Origin: Tetrapyrgos nigripes
Lineage: Eukaryota; Basidiomycota; Agaricomycetes; Agaricales; Campanellaceae
DNA length: 64,000 nucleotides
Assembly: GCA_013368315.1 (NCBI GenBank)
Contig: JAACJM010000003.1
Span: 744,001 to 808,000 of the forward strand
Reading direction: 5' to 3'
Shown here in pieces: positions 23,701-36,314 of this stretch; positions within the stretch are counted from its first letter, which is position 1, and every line of letters begins with the position of its first letter. The notes below the pieces were generated by a model that worked only from the letters and a program-made list of their open reading frames with translations, was not told where the DNA came from and searched no databases. The position numbers and the translations under genes were made by a program.

Positions 23701-24162
23701 ACTGTTTCCTTCAGATATGACAAGGCGAGTTCTCTTCTTAGACGTTCGTGTACTACGTGCTTCTTTCTGTCGGGGCTTAAGCTATCTATATTAGGACATA
23801 AAATGGATTTCCGAGTGGGCCGGAATAGGTATGATGTAGGGACAAAGTCACTAGCGTCAGGAACACCGACATTAGGTTGCAAACACTTTGGGAACCCTTC
23901 AGGGAGATTCTGAAGCCTTCTAGACCCTTCAAAAAAATTTCATATCAAAAATTTTTTAAGACCTCGACCGACCAACCCGATGTCACGGCATCACGACCTG
24001 CCCCCCCCCCTTGAGGTGCGGACTTGTCGATTTCTGGCGCGCGCGCGGAAAAGGCACGTGAGCGTCACGTGCCGGTGAAACAGGTGGGTGAATAGTGTTT
24101 TGTGAAAATTTGACTTATACTCAACTTCATTTCGAATTCGTGTAAAACACTGTAAATCCACC
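23701..24162. promoter_or_regulatory. Promoter region of the glycosyltransferase gene
   Basis: This gap contains a run of ten C at 24001-24010, a CG-rich stretch (GCGCGCGCGG) and two CACGTG hexamers in GGCACGTGAGCGTCACGTGC at 24053-24072. Paired CACGTG boxes are bHLH-type sites by general knowledge. They lie about 90 bases upstream of the ATG at 24163. No gene is supported in the interval beyond the unresolved 5' end of the companion gene. Confidence 0.5.
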
Positions 24163-25678
24163 ATGACTTCGCCAACTGCAAAAATCCTTCTTGCCACAAA
24201 TTCGGAATACGGTCAAGCTAACATATTTCTTGCTGTAGCATGCGAGCTTGCTCTTCGAAACGTGGACTTGCATCTCGCCTCTTTTTCTCCCCTCCAAAAG
24301 CGATTGACTCAGCACGGTCTGGTCGATAAACTTAGCTTCCACCTCGTTCCCGGACTCTCCTTTGAAGACGCCTTGCTTCGCACAGCTGATGCGAACATGC
24401 TATCCCATCCTCCAGGTGTCCAGGGTGCCCTGCAGAGCTACAAGTGGATGGCAGACTTGCTACTTCCTTGGACAGCTGAAGAGTACCATCACCAATTGCT
24501 CTCTATTAAGAATATCGTGCAGGAATGTAGTCCCAGTATAGTGGTTATAGATTCCCTGTTCCTTGGTGCACTCGACGCGTGTAGGGAACTAGGCCAGCGA
24601 TATGTCGTTCTCTCCCCCAATTCTCCGAGGGACTTTGTTGGGATGACTCAACCCGCTTTGCGAGGATTTTGGAAGTATCCTGCGTGCGTCTGATATCGAT
24701 CATCTTTGCTATTCCATGAATCTAATTTACTCTTCCTTCTAGACTAAGCTCTGGTTATCCTTATCCTGTCCCACTCGCTCTTATTCCAGCCAACATCTAC
24801 CTGAACATCCGAATGATTATCAAGATCGTTACCTCTCCTCTCGTGAAGACGTACGATATAATGCGGAAGGAACATCACGGACTTACGAAAACAGCCATAG
24901 ACAACTTTTCTCCCGACATACCTTACCTTCTTCCTGCCCTCCCTCAGACGGATTTCCCGGATCTGCTAGTTCCTTCAAACGTGCACATGTGTGGCCCGAT
25001 ACTCTTTCCTTCAAGTCCGTTGGATACTTGTGACCCAGAAACATCGAAATGGGTAAACAACCCAGGGATGAAGACTGTTCTGGTCAACTTGGGCTCACAC
25101 ATTGTTTCAAATGTCACTCGTGTCCGTGAACTAGCAGGCGGTCTGCGCATCTTGCTCTCCAAATTCAATGAGGTGCAGGTTTTGTGGAAGGTTATGGCAG
25201 ATGGCGAGATTCGCGACACTCTGAAGGAGGTGGTCGATCCAGATAGGATGAAAGTAGTCCATTGGTTGGAAGCAGAACCTGCCGCTGTTCTTCGTCATCC
25301 TAATGTGATTTGCTCGGTTCATCACGGTGGAGCAAACTCGTTCTTTGAAGCTGTGTCGTGAGTCTTGTTACTCTTCTTCAAATCCTGACAAGCAGGTTAA
25401 TGCTGATAATTTGAATTAGGGCCGGTGTACCTCATGTCATCCTACCAGTGTGGTATGACACATATGACTACGCACGAAGAGCCGAATACCTTGGTATAGG
25501 ACTTTTTGGTAGTGTCAACAGTGCCCCTGGAGCGGACGCAGAGGAATTTGGTCGCGCATTGATTAGGGTTATTGGTGACGGGAGCTTCGCTGCAAAGGCA
25601 CAAGCACTTGCGCAAAGCTGCGGCAATGGGGTTGGAAGAAAATTGGCTGCTGACAAGATTTTGGGATTCATATCGTGA
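24163..25678 (+). CDS. UDP-glycosyltransferase (GT1 family)
   Basis: Transfers a sugar from a UDP-sugar to a lipid or small-molecule acceptor. Exons are 24163-24683, 24743-25357 and 25420-25678, giving about 464 residues. The C-terminal donor-binding signature is visible as HHGGANSFFEAVSAGVPHVI, followed by PVWYDTYDYA, in the place of the usual UGT motif. The N-terminal ATNSEYGQANIFLAVACELA is the usual acceptor-domain start. No signal peptide is apparent. The acceptor is unknown, with sterols, glycolipids or phenolics possible. The gene is isolated on the plus strand beside the mobile-element island. Confidence 0.85.
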
Positions 25679-26311
25679 AATAGAAAGCCAAGAGGAAGCA
25701 GGGTTCGCAAACTTTGTGTCCACTCACAGAGGGTTTGCAGACTTCTGCCATTCTCATTGGCGAAAGCTCAAAGGTAGGAGTAGCAATGTAAATTTCAATA
25801 TTTATCAAGCTACACTCTCCTTGACGTCGAGGATAGACGTCCGGACGTCCGGACTCTATCTGGCCATGGCCTTTTTTACTTTACATTCTTTCCCCTGACG
25901 AGCGTACGTGCAGTGCAGGAGGTCCTGGCGCGGTACTTTCTTTCAAAAGCAAAGCAAAGAAAGAAAGGATCATCTGTGATAATATATATATAGGTGTATG
26001 GTGTGGTGCTACAGAATCGATAATCATTGACAGAGAGCCAGACGTAAAGTCGTCGTAAGTCAGCGTAACCTAAATCCCAGAGAAAGAGAGAGAGAAGAGA
26101 TACGAGGAAAGGGAGATTAAAATTTTACGGGGTTGAAGAAGAGAAAAGTTAAGGCTACAGTAGTCGTTGAGCGACAACAATAAAAAGAGAACATTAAAGT
26201 GTTGATACAGCTGAGGTCGAGAGGGGAGAAGACGATGGGCGAAGAAATACAGAATAAAATGGGATGCGATAAGCAGAGAAAAGAAGAAAGGAAAACGAAT
26301 CGAAGGGGATC
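25679..26311. other. Convergent 3' region, no supported gene
   Basis: This is spacer between the UDP-glycosyltransferase (ending 25678) and the esterase gene on the minus strand (ending 26312). It contains the palindrome GACGTCCGGACGTC near 25836-25852 and a short AT-dinucleotide run near 25982. No coding potential is supported. Confidence 0.5.
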
Positions 26312-27963
26312 TTAAATCCCATAAACCTGGTAATCGTACTCAACCTGCTTACCCCAAAATCCAGGATCACAGCTCCCAACATCAACAAGGCCCGTTTCTC
26401 CCAAAACCTTTGCCTTGACATCCACACTACCCGCGGCATCCCACCTCTCAACACTAGGAGACGTACCAGCATTCACATCACCCGAAGCCAAAAACCCTTT
26501 ATACCTTGCTTGCATCTCCTTCACCAACGTCTTCTGAGCCGCACTCGGATTATCCACCGTCCCAAAGACAATTTCTATATCATCCTGATGACATACAACA
26601 CCAGGTTGAGCACATTGAGATGTAACTGCCGTATTCCCGGGGTACGAAGCTCCAAGAACATACATCCCGACGAAAGCTTTACCACCCGCTGCAACCCATT
26701 CTCGTGCGAAAGACCAAGAAGAACATTTCCAGAGATAATCTGTCCCGAGAGACTCGAGTTGGACACGGGCGTCGAGGGTGGAAGCTTGGTCTCCGTTTGT
26801 AGGTGGCGAGGCTTTATAGAAAGTGGAGCCGATGATGGTGTTGGTGCGTGGGAGGCCAAAGGTGTCTTGGACGGCTTGGTTGAATTGAGATTCGGGGAGA
26901 GGTGAGGTGAAATTGCCGTAAATGGCAGGAGTGGCTTCGCTGAGGACGGTGGAGACGATGATGGATTTGGATTGGGAGGGGAAGGGGCTGGAGGTGAGAT
27001 CAAGGGCGGTGGTAAGGAGAGAACCGTCTCTGACGGGACGCAAAGGAGAGAAGGCGCCGGCAGAGGCGTCGAGAGTGGGTGCCATCTGAAAGGTGAACAT
27101 GTAGGCGTTAAGGATGTCGAGAGTGTCGAGCGAGGAGAGACAGGATGTGTCAGAGGTAGAGCATGGTATTAGGGTGTTGAAGAAGGATTGGAGGGTTTGG
27201 TGAGTCGACGGAGAGAGGAAGCCATAGTCCTGAAGGAAAAGGTTAGCTCAAGTAGATCAAAGTGAGTGACTGGACGCACCATAGGATCACTTTGGAGAAT
27301 AGCCTGCTTGAAAAGAGGCTCTGCCTCTGGTACGGCGAGTAAGGCTCTAACCATCGTAGCGCCAGAACTCTGACCAGCAATAGTCACTTGAGCTGGGTTC
27401 CCACCGAAGGACGCGACGTTTTGTTGGAGGAATTTGAGAGCGTTCATCACATCTCGAACAGCGAGATTGGTGGTACCGTCTGGAGCCAAAAAGCCAAAAC
27501 CACCGAGACGGTACTGGATAACAGCAACGATCGAGTTGGTAGCAAGAGCGAGGTTGGAGCCGTCTAATCCTGCGTCGGTTGCAGAGCCGATGATGAAGGA
27601 ACCACCGTGAATCCACATGAAGACCGGCATTTGGGCAGAAGGGTTGAAAGTCGGTGGAACGTAGAGGATCATGGACAGACAGTCTTCTGAGAACTGGGAA
27701 TCATCTAGGATAGGGGAAGGACATGCCAGAGGTTCGGCAGCTGGATCTGACGCGTTGTTGGGGAAAGTCCATTCTGAGGCGACGGTAGACTGAGCCCATC
27801 GCTCTGCAGACGCGTACTTGACTGCAAAGCGAACAGCGGATCCGTCGAGGACGCCGTGGGCTGTACCGATGGGGGTGTTGACGGTGAGGGCGTCGCGGGC
27901 TGTAGGAGCCGCCAACGTCGAGAAGAACAGCGAGCTCAGTACAAAGACGAGTCCCGACAACAT
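26312..27963 (-). CDS. Secreted type-B carboxylesterase/lipase
   Basis: Serine hydrolase of the carboxylesterase family, probably secreted. The N-terminus has a signal peptide (MLSGLVFVLSSLFFSTLAAP). The oxyanion motif lies in WIHGGSFIIG, the nucleophile serine in GQSSGA (family GxSxG), and the likely catalytic histidine in HQDDIEIVFGT. Exons are 27280-27963 and 26312-27229 with one 50-base intron, giving 533 residues, a normal family length. The Glu or Asp of the triad was not pinned down. Natural substrates of such fungal enzymes range from lipids to plant-derived esters, and none can be chosen here. Confidence 0.88.
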
Positions 27964-30110
27964 TTTGCAGCCTGAAGCGGAAGCATCTTTTCCTCCCGGT
28001 TTTATACAGTCGGACGTAAAGGAAGACCATTGTTCTGTTTTTGGTAGTCAAACATGAACAAATCTACAGTGCCTTACACGCGCCGTTCGTTTTCAGTTGC
28101 TTCCAAGCAACCAGTCAGTCCTTCCTTCCAACTCCACCCGTTTCCAGACTAATATTGTCTTCTTTCCTCGTCCTCACTACAGGCTCTTCATCGCTCCAAG
28201 CGTCCACAAAAGACGTACACTAGCATAATCCAGCAAGGTCCAATTAGGCACCGGCCTAACAGCTTTCTCCCATGACGATCCCCTCTGCTGATGCCGAAGC
28301 CTTCAATCAATATTGAAATCTATTCTCGTCCCTAAGAATCACTGATGACTTTGTTCTCTTCCTGGCATCACTCGCACATGGCCCGACCAAACCGACTTGC
28401 AGTTCCCTACTCGCGCTTGCGAATCATGATCATCAGTACTTCCAAACTAGAAGCTTGGTCACTCTGTACCTGTTTTCCTACACCCATAGGCACGCTTTCT
28501 ATGTTCGCTCGAGCTCCTTGCGTCACAGACCCTTACCGAAGCTGTATCTCCTTGTATTCTGTTCTGATGTTTTCATTAACCCTGTCAAATGGAATAATTA
28601 AAGACTATTGCCTCCGTCCCATTCTTTTCACAACTTGTGGGCGTCGTGTGCCGGCATTATTTCTCTGCGCCGCCGTTCTATCTTGTGGCGTATGGACGTG
28701 TTCAATCTGGACTTGATGTCAGCCCAGCAGGCGAGTTCTTCTCGACAGTTCGGCTTGCATTATCATTTCCACATCGCTGAGTTGATGCTATTTCGGTTAC
28801 ATCTTCGAAGCAACTTTTCCTTTCTTCAATTCTTTTTCGCATCCAGTGCCGCTGCCAAGCTGCCTGCATAATGCTCAACACGCGATCCTCACAGACCGGG
28901 ACCCGGAGATTCTCAAGTTGTCAACAGGGACTGCAGCTGCTCGAAAAAGAACAAAGTCGTCAATCCAGATTGAATACTCAAAACTCAAAAGGCACAGAAT
29001 TTGGAATCTATTCATATGAAAAGAGGGTAGCAGGGGCAACATACCGAATTAGCTAGGAACATGGCTAGGCATGCGTTGATGGTACATCCAGAGGAGAGAA
29101 CAAGGTCGTCTCATTGACGTCTTTCTCTAACTTGGGGGTGAGCGAGCGAGTGACCGAGTCACCCTCCGAGTACTTTTCTATATCTTTCTGTATTTCTACT
29201 GGCCGATAGCAGTAATAATCTTACGAACTTCACTTTCCGTTCCTTTTCTATATGTCTCTGGCCCTGAATTGAAAGACCATGACAGGCAACGAACGACCTG
29301 CAGCTTGATATGGATTTGTGGGGAAGCAATTGCAAGCAGGGGTGTATGCGCATAGGCCTGTTCCCTTTAAAATCCTAGTTTAGTTCATTGGCCAGTCAAG
29401 CATGCGTACGAGGACCCTTAGGACAGGGGCAGCAAGGATAACCAACCAAACGGCAGCAGATCTGGCATGGAAGTCTTTGCGCATTTATTGAGGCGTTAAG
29501 TATATATGGTACAAACTGTAGAAGTCGCTTACGATCATACTCTATCAACAAAGGGACCAGACTTACTATATGTGCAGAATGTAGGTTGAGAAAACGAACA
29601 AGCAAAGCAGAATACTGCCAACCTGAGCCCCAGACCTTCGCGTTAATTTTGATTAGCTCGACATCCTCACCGACAGACTCGGAGCCACGTATACCTAACA
29701 AATTATGGCTCTAGAGTTCAGCACAAGTTACGCCCAACTTGGCCCAAGTGAGTTGTTCCATCCTCACTTATTTCTTAGACTTTCGAGGGTGAAACTAAAC
29801 CATAGAGCTGATGGTCCCGACGCTTCATGCAGCTCCGTCTTTGGTGTCGATGTCCAGAATATCCACTGCACTTGGAGGATGCCTACGGAGCTTTGATGGA
29901 AGGGTACTGCTTATATTCAAGAATCGCCTTGTACGATTGGCTGTGAGTCTGCACGTTACGCTTCCCGGTCTTCCCGCCGTTTCACTGCACTAGATTTAGA
30001 GACTATGACGACATACCAGCCATCGATCAGTGCACTTACTCTCAGACTCATGTCTCTCTTCGTTCAAACCCCACTCCAACTTGTACACCCACACCCATCT
30101 CGACCCAACC
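27964..30110. other. Gene-poor spacer between esterase and reductase
   Basis: About 2.1 kb with no supported gene. Open frames of 60-120 codons exist on both strands (for example around 28345-28716), but they lack recognisable motifs or splice-consistent partners. The first 150 bases are the promoter of the esterase. Confidence 0.45.
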
Positions 30111-30858
30111 ATGCGTCTCCTCATCCTCGGTGCTACAGGTCCCGTAGGAATCCTACTTGCTCGCGAAGCTCTTACCTCTCTGGAAAACTGTTCTCTCGTT
30201 CTATACATCCGCTCTCCCGATAAAGTACCCGAAGATATCAAGTCAAACCCCGCAGTGACCATTATCGAAGGACAACTGACAAACCTCGAGTCGTTGTCTG
30301 GTGCCATGGAGGGTGTGGATGCGGTTTTGTCCGCACTTGGACCTAGCGTTAGAAAGGGTCCATTTCATCCCTCTGGCTGTCCGCTCGCTGCTGCTATCGA
30401 GAATGTCATTCAGATCATGCATAAGAAGGGTATTAAGCGTCTCATTGTTTTGGGTGCGTCTGCTAGTGTTGTGACTGCGAGGGTACCTTTGCTCATTAAT
30501 CATTCCTCGTCCGTAATCTTTAACAGGCACTGCTTCAATCACAGCTCCAGAAGACAAACCCGACATTAAATTTAAAGCATTGGTAACCGCCGTATCTCTG
30601 GGTGCTCACAATGCCTATAAAGACGTCGTTGCTATTGGAGAGAATATCAAGAAAGAGAGTGATTTGGATTGGACGATTGTTAGAGTGCCGCTTTTGACGG
30701 ACAAGGAGAAGCGGGACGTGGTTTCTGGATTTATTGGAGATGGGAAGGTTGGGACGACTTTGGCACGAGTAGGATTTGGGGTGTTTGTCATACGTGGGTT
30801 GTTAAAGATGAATAATTCGGCTTGGATTAGGAAGGCACCTGTGATTTGCACGCCATGA
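30111..30858 (+). CDS. NAD(P)-binding reductase of atypical SDR type
   Basis: Short Rossmann-fold protein, about 224 residues. The N-terminal LILGATGPVG has the GxxGxxG nucleotide-binding motif expected for NmrA-like and biliverdin-reductase-B-like proteins. An inner block DWTIVRVPLLTDKEK resembles the C-terminal core of such folds. Exons are 30111-30453 and 30527-30858. The GT..AG join gives LIVLGTASITAPEDKPD. The start is the ATG before RLLILG; upstream codons in frame lack support. There is no signal peptide or membrane segment. The exact substrate is unknown. Confidence 0.8.
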
Positions 30859-31374
30859 TTTGGACAAAGTTGGACGTATAATATACTGCAAAGGACCCTT
30901 GTATCTTTATTCTCACCATGCCTGAAACGTAGTTTGGGCAGTTGTATGATTGCTCGTCTGCCTACACCCTCTTCTGAACACCACCTTATTATTTCTGTTG
31001 GCAACGACCAGTACTCTGATGAAACCTTGAACGTGAACGTCGGATTTAATGACGGGCTTGAAAGAAGATTTGTGACATTACAACGATGATAGATGTAGGA
31101 ATACAGTCTGAAAGTATAGAGGAAGTGCATAGGTATGGAGCTAGGACAGGAACTGACTTGAGATATGTCAACTAACGATACAATATGTCCGTTGAGGATT
31201 TGCAAAGAAAAATCACAACATGAAAGCAAGGAAATGAAGCGGAGGATGATAAAGCAAACGACAGACGTACAAACAGTAATGTACCACTGAAGCGATGATG
31301 AGAGCAATTCGAAAACATGATCTAACAGCGATCGAGTCACGAGAAATGGAGAGAGAAAAGCAGTCAAGACGATT
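30859..31374. other. Convergent 3' region
   Basis: Spacer between the reductase and the minus-strand low-complexity gene. It presumably holds two 3' UTRs. Open frames antisense to the reductase run into it and I treat them as shadows. Confidence 0.5.
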
Positions 31375-32602
31375 CTACACCCCTTGTCTTCTTTCTTCAA
31401 GTTGAGTTAGGGAGCTCACAAGTAAATAACGCATCAAGTTCGCCTGAGCTTGTTTCCTGTGCATAGCCTCGGCTGGTGTTTCGCTGACAGGTCTAGGGAA
31501 ATTTGGAAGCAGGTTGTCGATAAAGTCGAGAGGTATGGATGCGAGGGGGACGTTCAAGGCCGATACGAAGTGGAGTAGAATATGATAGGCGTTTGAGAGT
31601 TCAACGAAAACGTCTGGTGGATACTCAGTGGGGGCGGTCGGCAGTGGCATAGACGCCATCTGCGAGGAAGGACCACTCGGGGAGGATGACGCCTCGGTAT
31701 TTAAGCTGGGTGGAGCCCGGAGAGCTGGCACAGACGAAGGTGTAACGCCTGGGGAAACAGGGGCGTTCATTTCCTGGGCCTTCCTTTTCGTTCCGCGAGG
31801 GCCGACAGCAGGCCTGGATTGACCTTTAAAGACTGCGAGGTGATCAGACGGAGCGGCGGCGGCGATATTCTGTGGGGTAGTGGACGGTCGTCCTGCCTTC
31901 TTGGGGCCACTTTGTGAGGTATTAGCCTTTCGACCTTTTCTGGAAGATGCTGCCGTAGACAGAGTAGCATCAGTGGACTGCGCAGCAGGACGGGCAGAAG
32001 CCAAAGGACTAGCAACCTGGAGAAAATGGGCTCGGTCAACTGACTATACTTTGAGAGTAGAAGCAAGTGCTTACCAGAGGCGCATAAGAAACAACATTGT
32101 TATATCCCGACGGTTGCCCATTGGGCTGAGCCGAATACTTCTGCGTTGAATAATGACCCAATCCATTCAAAGTATAAGATGCTTCCTCCGTTCGCTCAGA
32201 CGAATTAATAGCTTGGCGTGTATCGCCTGACGGCAGGTGGTTATCGATACGTTGGCCAAAAGTGCCACTCCGAACTTGCGAATGGTGCTGGGAATGAATG
32301 GAAGCCGAGGTCAATGGACTTTGGAGGCGCTGATAGTGAGGAGGTGGTGGTGAGCTGTCGGGACGCACGTTGTAGACTCCACGGCGAGCCGTCTGGCGTT
32401 GGATGATGTGGGCGTTTTGGTCAGAGACTAGACCTGCAGACGCGGCGCCGGCCAAACCGCCATTGCTTGGATATTGAGCAGCAGTCCGTGAAACCTGCTG
32501 CTGCTGCTGCACGGGTGGACGTGTGTATGATGCTGCGTATGGCTGGACAGGTGGAGAAGAAGACGACACATTGTCCGAGAGGTTCGTAAAGTGGGTGTTC
32601 AT
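31375..32602 (-). CDS. Ser/Pro/Gln-rich protein of unknown function
   Basis: I do not recognise the family. Exons 32075-32602 and 31375-32016 join cleanly (phase 0, GT..AG) to give 389 residues. The N-terminal half is rich in Ser, Gln, Tyr and Pro, with a run of five Gln near residue 33. The middle is basic and Ser/Ala/Thr-rich (KGRKANTSQSGPKKAGRPS, an AT-hook-like RGR/GRP-type segment). The C-terminal 90 residues are predicted helical and may be the only folded part (FVELSNAYHILLHFVSALN). A likely 5' UTR intron lies at about 32619-32682. Its promoter resembles that of the gene starting at 39543. Confidence 0.6.
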
Positions 32603-33119
32603 TGTAAAATCGTAACTAGAGCGATTCAAGGCAAACCATTAGCACGTGCAATGTACAGAACATAGCAATAAAGCGATCTCACCTTGTCGTTTGTGAGTGA
32701 AAAAGAGGAGTAAGAAATTATGATAGGATGTACAGAAATGGGAGAGAAGAAAGAATAATGGGAAGCGTGACCGTTCTCTCGAGTAATCTCATGGCCCAGC
32801 ACAACGCGCGTAAACACTGCAGACGCGAAAACACTATTATTGTTGAAGTCTTTGGGCTGCAAAAAAGGCAGAACGTCTAGCGAGTCCTAGCAGCGAAAGC
32901 GAGAATAAATTTCGAGAAGAACGGCCTTAGGAATCCAGCGATGACCTCCCCGAATGAACGACTGCAAGCATCTGAGCCGACAAACAGCGCCAGAAACGTC
33001 CGTCTCCTTGCCTCGAGAGAATCCGAGAGTTCCTTGGAGGACTTTTCCGATTCCACGAAGGTTGGAACTGGGCTTCAACTTGATTTGGGGACAGAGAAAT
33101 TTAGTTGATTTCTTCGACC
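32603..33119. promoter_or_regulatory. Upstream region of the 32602 gene
   Basis: Contains a probable 5' UTR intron (donor GTGAGATC near 32682, acceptor CTCTAG near 32619, read on the minus strand) and the segment 32795-32875 that is similar to 39747-39826. The far end is also the promoter of the possible small gene at 33120. Confidence 0.5.
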
Positions 33120-33366
33120 ATGTCGGCACAGGTCATCCTGATTGCTACTAGCGGCCTAATCTGCCATGTAAGCTTTGTTTTCTCCTTCTCTTCTCTGCGT
33201 CCTAAGTCTCCTAAGCCACCCGCCGAAAAGTCCTTCAGAGAAACAGGGAGCCCACGTCGATGCGGCGGGCGCTTTCGGTGCCACACATCATATTCATGAC
33301 TGGTCCAACTCCTCAACCTCCGCATCCTCCTCCGCTTCAACTGTTCCTGAAGTCATGATGCTTTGA
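33120..33366 (+). CDS. Possible small protein, about 55 residues
   Basis: The ATG at 33120 begins MSAQVILIATSGLICH, a hydrophobic N-terminal helix. A strong donor GTAAGC follows at 33168. If the intron ends at the CAG at 33244-33246, the second exon (33247-33366) continues in frame as GAHVDAAGAFGATHHIHDW and ends at TGA. The length and the lack of a recognised family make this a tentative call. The other acceptor candidates give a different, Arg-rich tail. Confidence 0.35.
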
Positions 33367-35030
33367 CAAATCGTAGCTGGTCCTGGCAAATTGCTCCTCC
33401 CATCTTGACCGCGCAAGAGGGTGGCATTCCATTGTTGTTATCGCCCTGACCACGTTTGTTGGTGGGATTCATGACTTCGGCACAATGCAGCACTCCGAGG
33501 AACCCAGCTTGCTGCTAACCCCTCCCGATAAGTAACGCCACCTAAAGCAGACGAACTCGCACATTCGAGACAACTGCCAGCATCTGACTGAACTGGCTTG
33601 CTTGACTTCTGGCGGTACGGCTGATGCTTGTATAGGTTATACACCCACTTCTGGCACTCGGGAACTTGAAATCTGCCTTGAGACATCGATTTGACCAATG
33701 ATGGAATCATCTCTAGCCACTGGAAACCTTATGCAAGTCTACGTGCAGTCGCTGTCTGGAAAAAGGTTGAAAGCTCAGCTATTGGGTGTTGGGACTAGAT
33801 GCTAGGTGCGCAGCTATTAGAACGACGAGAAACTGGGGATATTGAATATGCCTAACCTGAAGCTTCAGGCTCCCCACCCGATGGAAATTTCATCCCGGTG
33901 AATACTTCGGGCCCAACGCTCAGCAAGTGTGGTCACCGCCCATTCCTTCAGATCTGAAGCCACAAAGGTAGGTGCAAATTAACAGGGTACGATATCAAGT
34001 TCCATTTTGCGGCAATCCTGGACCAACCGAGCGTGCACGAAATGCTAGATTCACGAGGCAGTATCGCAATGAATAAGGAGAGGTATCACGCGTAGCCGAT
34101 ACGTTTTTGAAGGTTTCGCTGGAGCTCTTATTTGTTGCCCATGTCCTAAAAGATGTCTTATCATTAACTCGAGCAGGGCGAAAATATCACTTACCAGTCT
34201 TTTGCTTCTGACAGTGTTCCAAGGCCATAATTTCAAACTTATCACACCGCAACGACTTCTCTCGAATTCATTCCATGACAACGATACAGAATTCGGTGAC
34301 ATTCCAGACGACGTATGAAGTAGTCGACGCGTAACAGTGGAGCTAAGGCGCAAGTGGAGAAGGCACTGCTACACGCCTGTTTCTAGACTAGGTAGGCTCT
34401 CTGTTCTGTGAGTTTCGCTTTTAGCAATCAGGTCAGAACTATGAACAGATTATTAACTCTTACTGTTCCTGTAGCTAGCTCGTTCTCCCAGAGGAGGATG
34501 CCAAAAAGTTTGCGAGCCAAAGCGGTTGTAGGTCCACGTTGGGGCTATGATAACATTAATTACATAACATTCTCCCATCTCCAAAGGACAAGTTGATCAG
34601 GCGAGAGGAAAGCTTGAACCTTTTTTTTGGAGGAGCGTTTGGAATCGAATCTGGCCTTAGATTTTTTTTGCTGTGATGCGTAACTGAACTTCCTTTCATG
34701 CTGTTTGTAGCGTAGTCGGCTATTTCAATCTCAATTCTGGTACAGTAGTGTCACTCTAGGCTTTTTTAGCACTCATTTCTTTCCACCGAACAGGTCACAG
34801 GTCCATCAGAACAGAATTTTTGTCGATGGCAGTGTGTGAGCTTCGTCTCAATTCCTCCTTCCTTCACTCGCTTAGCGGTCAGGTGGGGAAAGGTTTGTTC
34901 ACCTTGCCAATTTGGATTGTCAACGGAGTGTCTATGCGCGTGGTACGCTACGGATACGGAGATCCTTGAGGAGCAAGGAACACGCATAAAGCTCGACTGA
35001 GGAACTCACTCTACGTAACTCAAACGTGCG
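33367..35030. other. Spacer without supported gene
   Basis: No gene is supported. The part around 33438-33710 has CTTGACTTCTGGCGGTACGG, similar to motifs in the repeat field at 40260-41220, so it may be another diverged copy. The last 100 bases are the promoter of the lactonase-like gene. Confidence 0.45.
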
Positions 35031-36314
35031 ATGGTATCCTTCTCGATCCTAGCAGGAGGATTAGATACCTTCATCGCTACTTATCTCTTCAACCCGTCAA
35101 ATGCGTCTTTAACATTATCTGGTCGGTTTGAAGGCGGAACTTTGAATTGCTCTTGGATTGGCAGACACCCTACGAACAACAGTGTATTCTAGTACGTCGC
35201 CTCGTTTTGTCGCTTCAGTCCTGAGATTGAAGACAATTACTTTTTGACCTTCAAGTGCTCTGAACGAACTATTCCCTGGATCTATTCGCTCATTCACCAC
35301 GACGCCTGATGGGGCTATTGCAGGGCCTTTCGATACTGCGCTCTCTGGCGGAGATAACCCAGTTTATCTTCTTGCGCTTTCAACTGGTGAAGTTGGCGTT
35401 GTTAATTATATGTCAGGAACAGGGAGATTTGTACCCACTACCTCTCCATTGATGTTTGCTATTAAAACCACTCCAACGATTACTTTCCCTGCTCCCAAAG
35501 GAGGTATGTCCCATCCGCATATGGTTTTTGAACATGGGGATGAGATTCTAGTACCTGATAAGGTGGGTAAGCAGTACTTCAGAGTTCTGGACTTCTTTGT
35601 TAACTTTAGTTGTGAATTAGGGAAGTGACACGGTGTGGAGACTTCGGAAGAGTAAACAAGATGAAATGTGGAAGCTTTCTGGTGATATTGTTCAACCTTT
35701 CGGTAGTGGACCCCGGCATATTGCTGTTCATGGTATGTAAATTTGTTGGTCGTCCCGAGTGTTATTTCTCATAAACTCTTCGGCACTGGGCAGGCGATCG
35801 TCTTTTTACGCTACACGAAACTGCATCCACACTTACGCTCCAAAAATTTCCAAAATTGGCCTTCAATTCTTCTACCCCGTTCATCGCAAACTTGTCCACT
35901 ATACCGGATAATCCTCCGTTAGGCTCAGTATGGGCCGCAGCAGAAATACTGATGCCGAAAGCGACTAAACTGTTTCCCAAGACGTATATCTACGTCTCAA
36001 ATCGAAATAGACCGGCTGACCCTTCATCTTTGGATCCTAGAGGCGATACAATTGCTATATTTGAGCATGTTGGGAAGGGTACCAAAAAGGAGGGGTTGAG
36101 GTTGGTAAAACAAGTGTTTACCGGTTTAAACCAAGTCCGTGGAATGTCAATTGGTTTGGAGGAGAATGGAAGTGAGAAATACCTGGTTACTGCTGGTGCA
36201 GCTGGGTCGGGGGGTACGGTTGTGTTTGAGCGGGTCGATGGAGGTGCTGGTTTGAAGGAGGTGGCGAGGAATACAGAGATTCCACAGAGGAACACGTTTT
36301 TGTGGCTTCATTGA
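35031..36314 (+). CDS. Lactonase-family seven-bladed beta-propeller protein
   Basis: Resembles fungal 6-phosphogluconolactonase-like and carboxy-muconate-cyclase-like proteins. Exons are 35031-35191, 35256-35562, 35621-35732 and 35794-36314, giving 366 residues. Typical blocks are GGMSHPHMVFEHGDEILVPD, then GSDTVWRL and GPRHIAVHG, and near the end NRNRPADPSSLDPRGDTIAI. Propeller proteins of this family act on lactone rings of sugar acids or aromatic-catabolism intermediates. The exact reaction cannot be told. There is no signal peptide, so it is probably cytosolic. Confidence 0.8.

Noticed and set aside
28345..28871. Plus-strand open frames in the spacer after the esterase
   Set aside because: Composition is Ser/Cys/Leu-rich without motifs, and no splice pattern links them.
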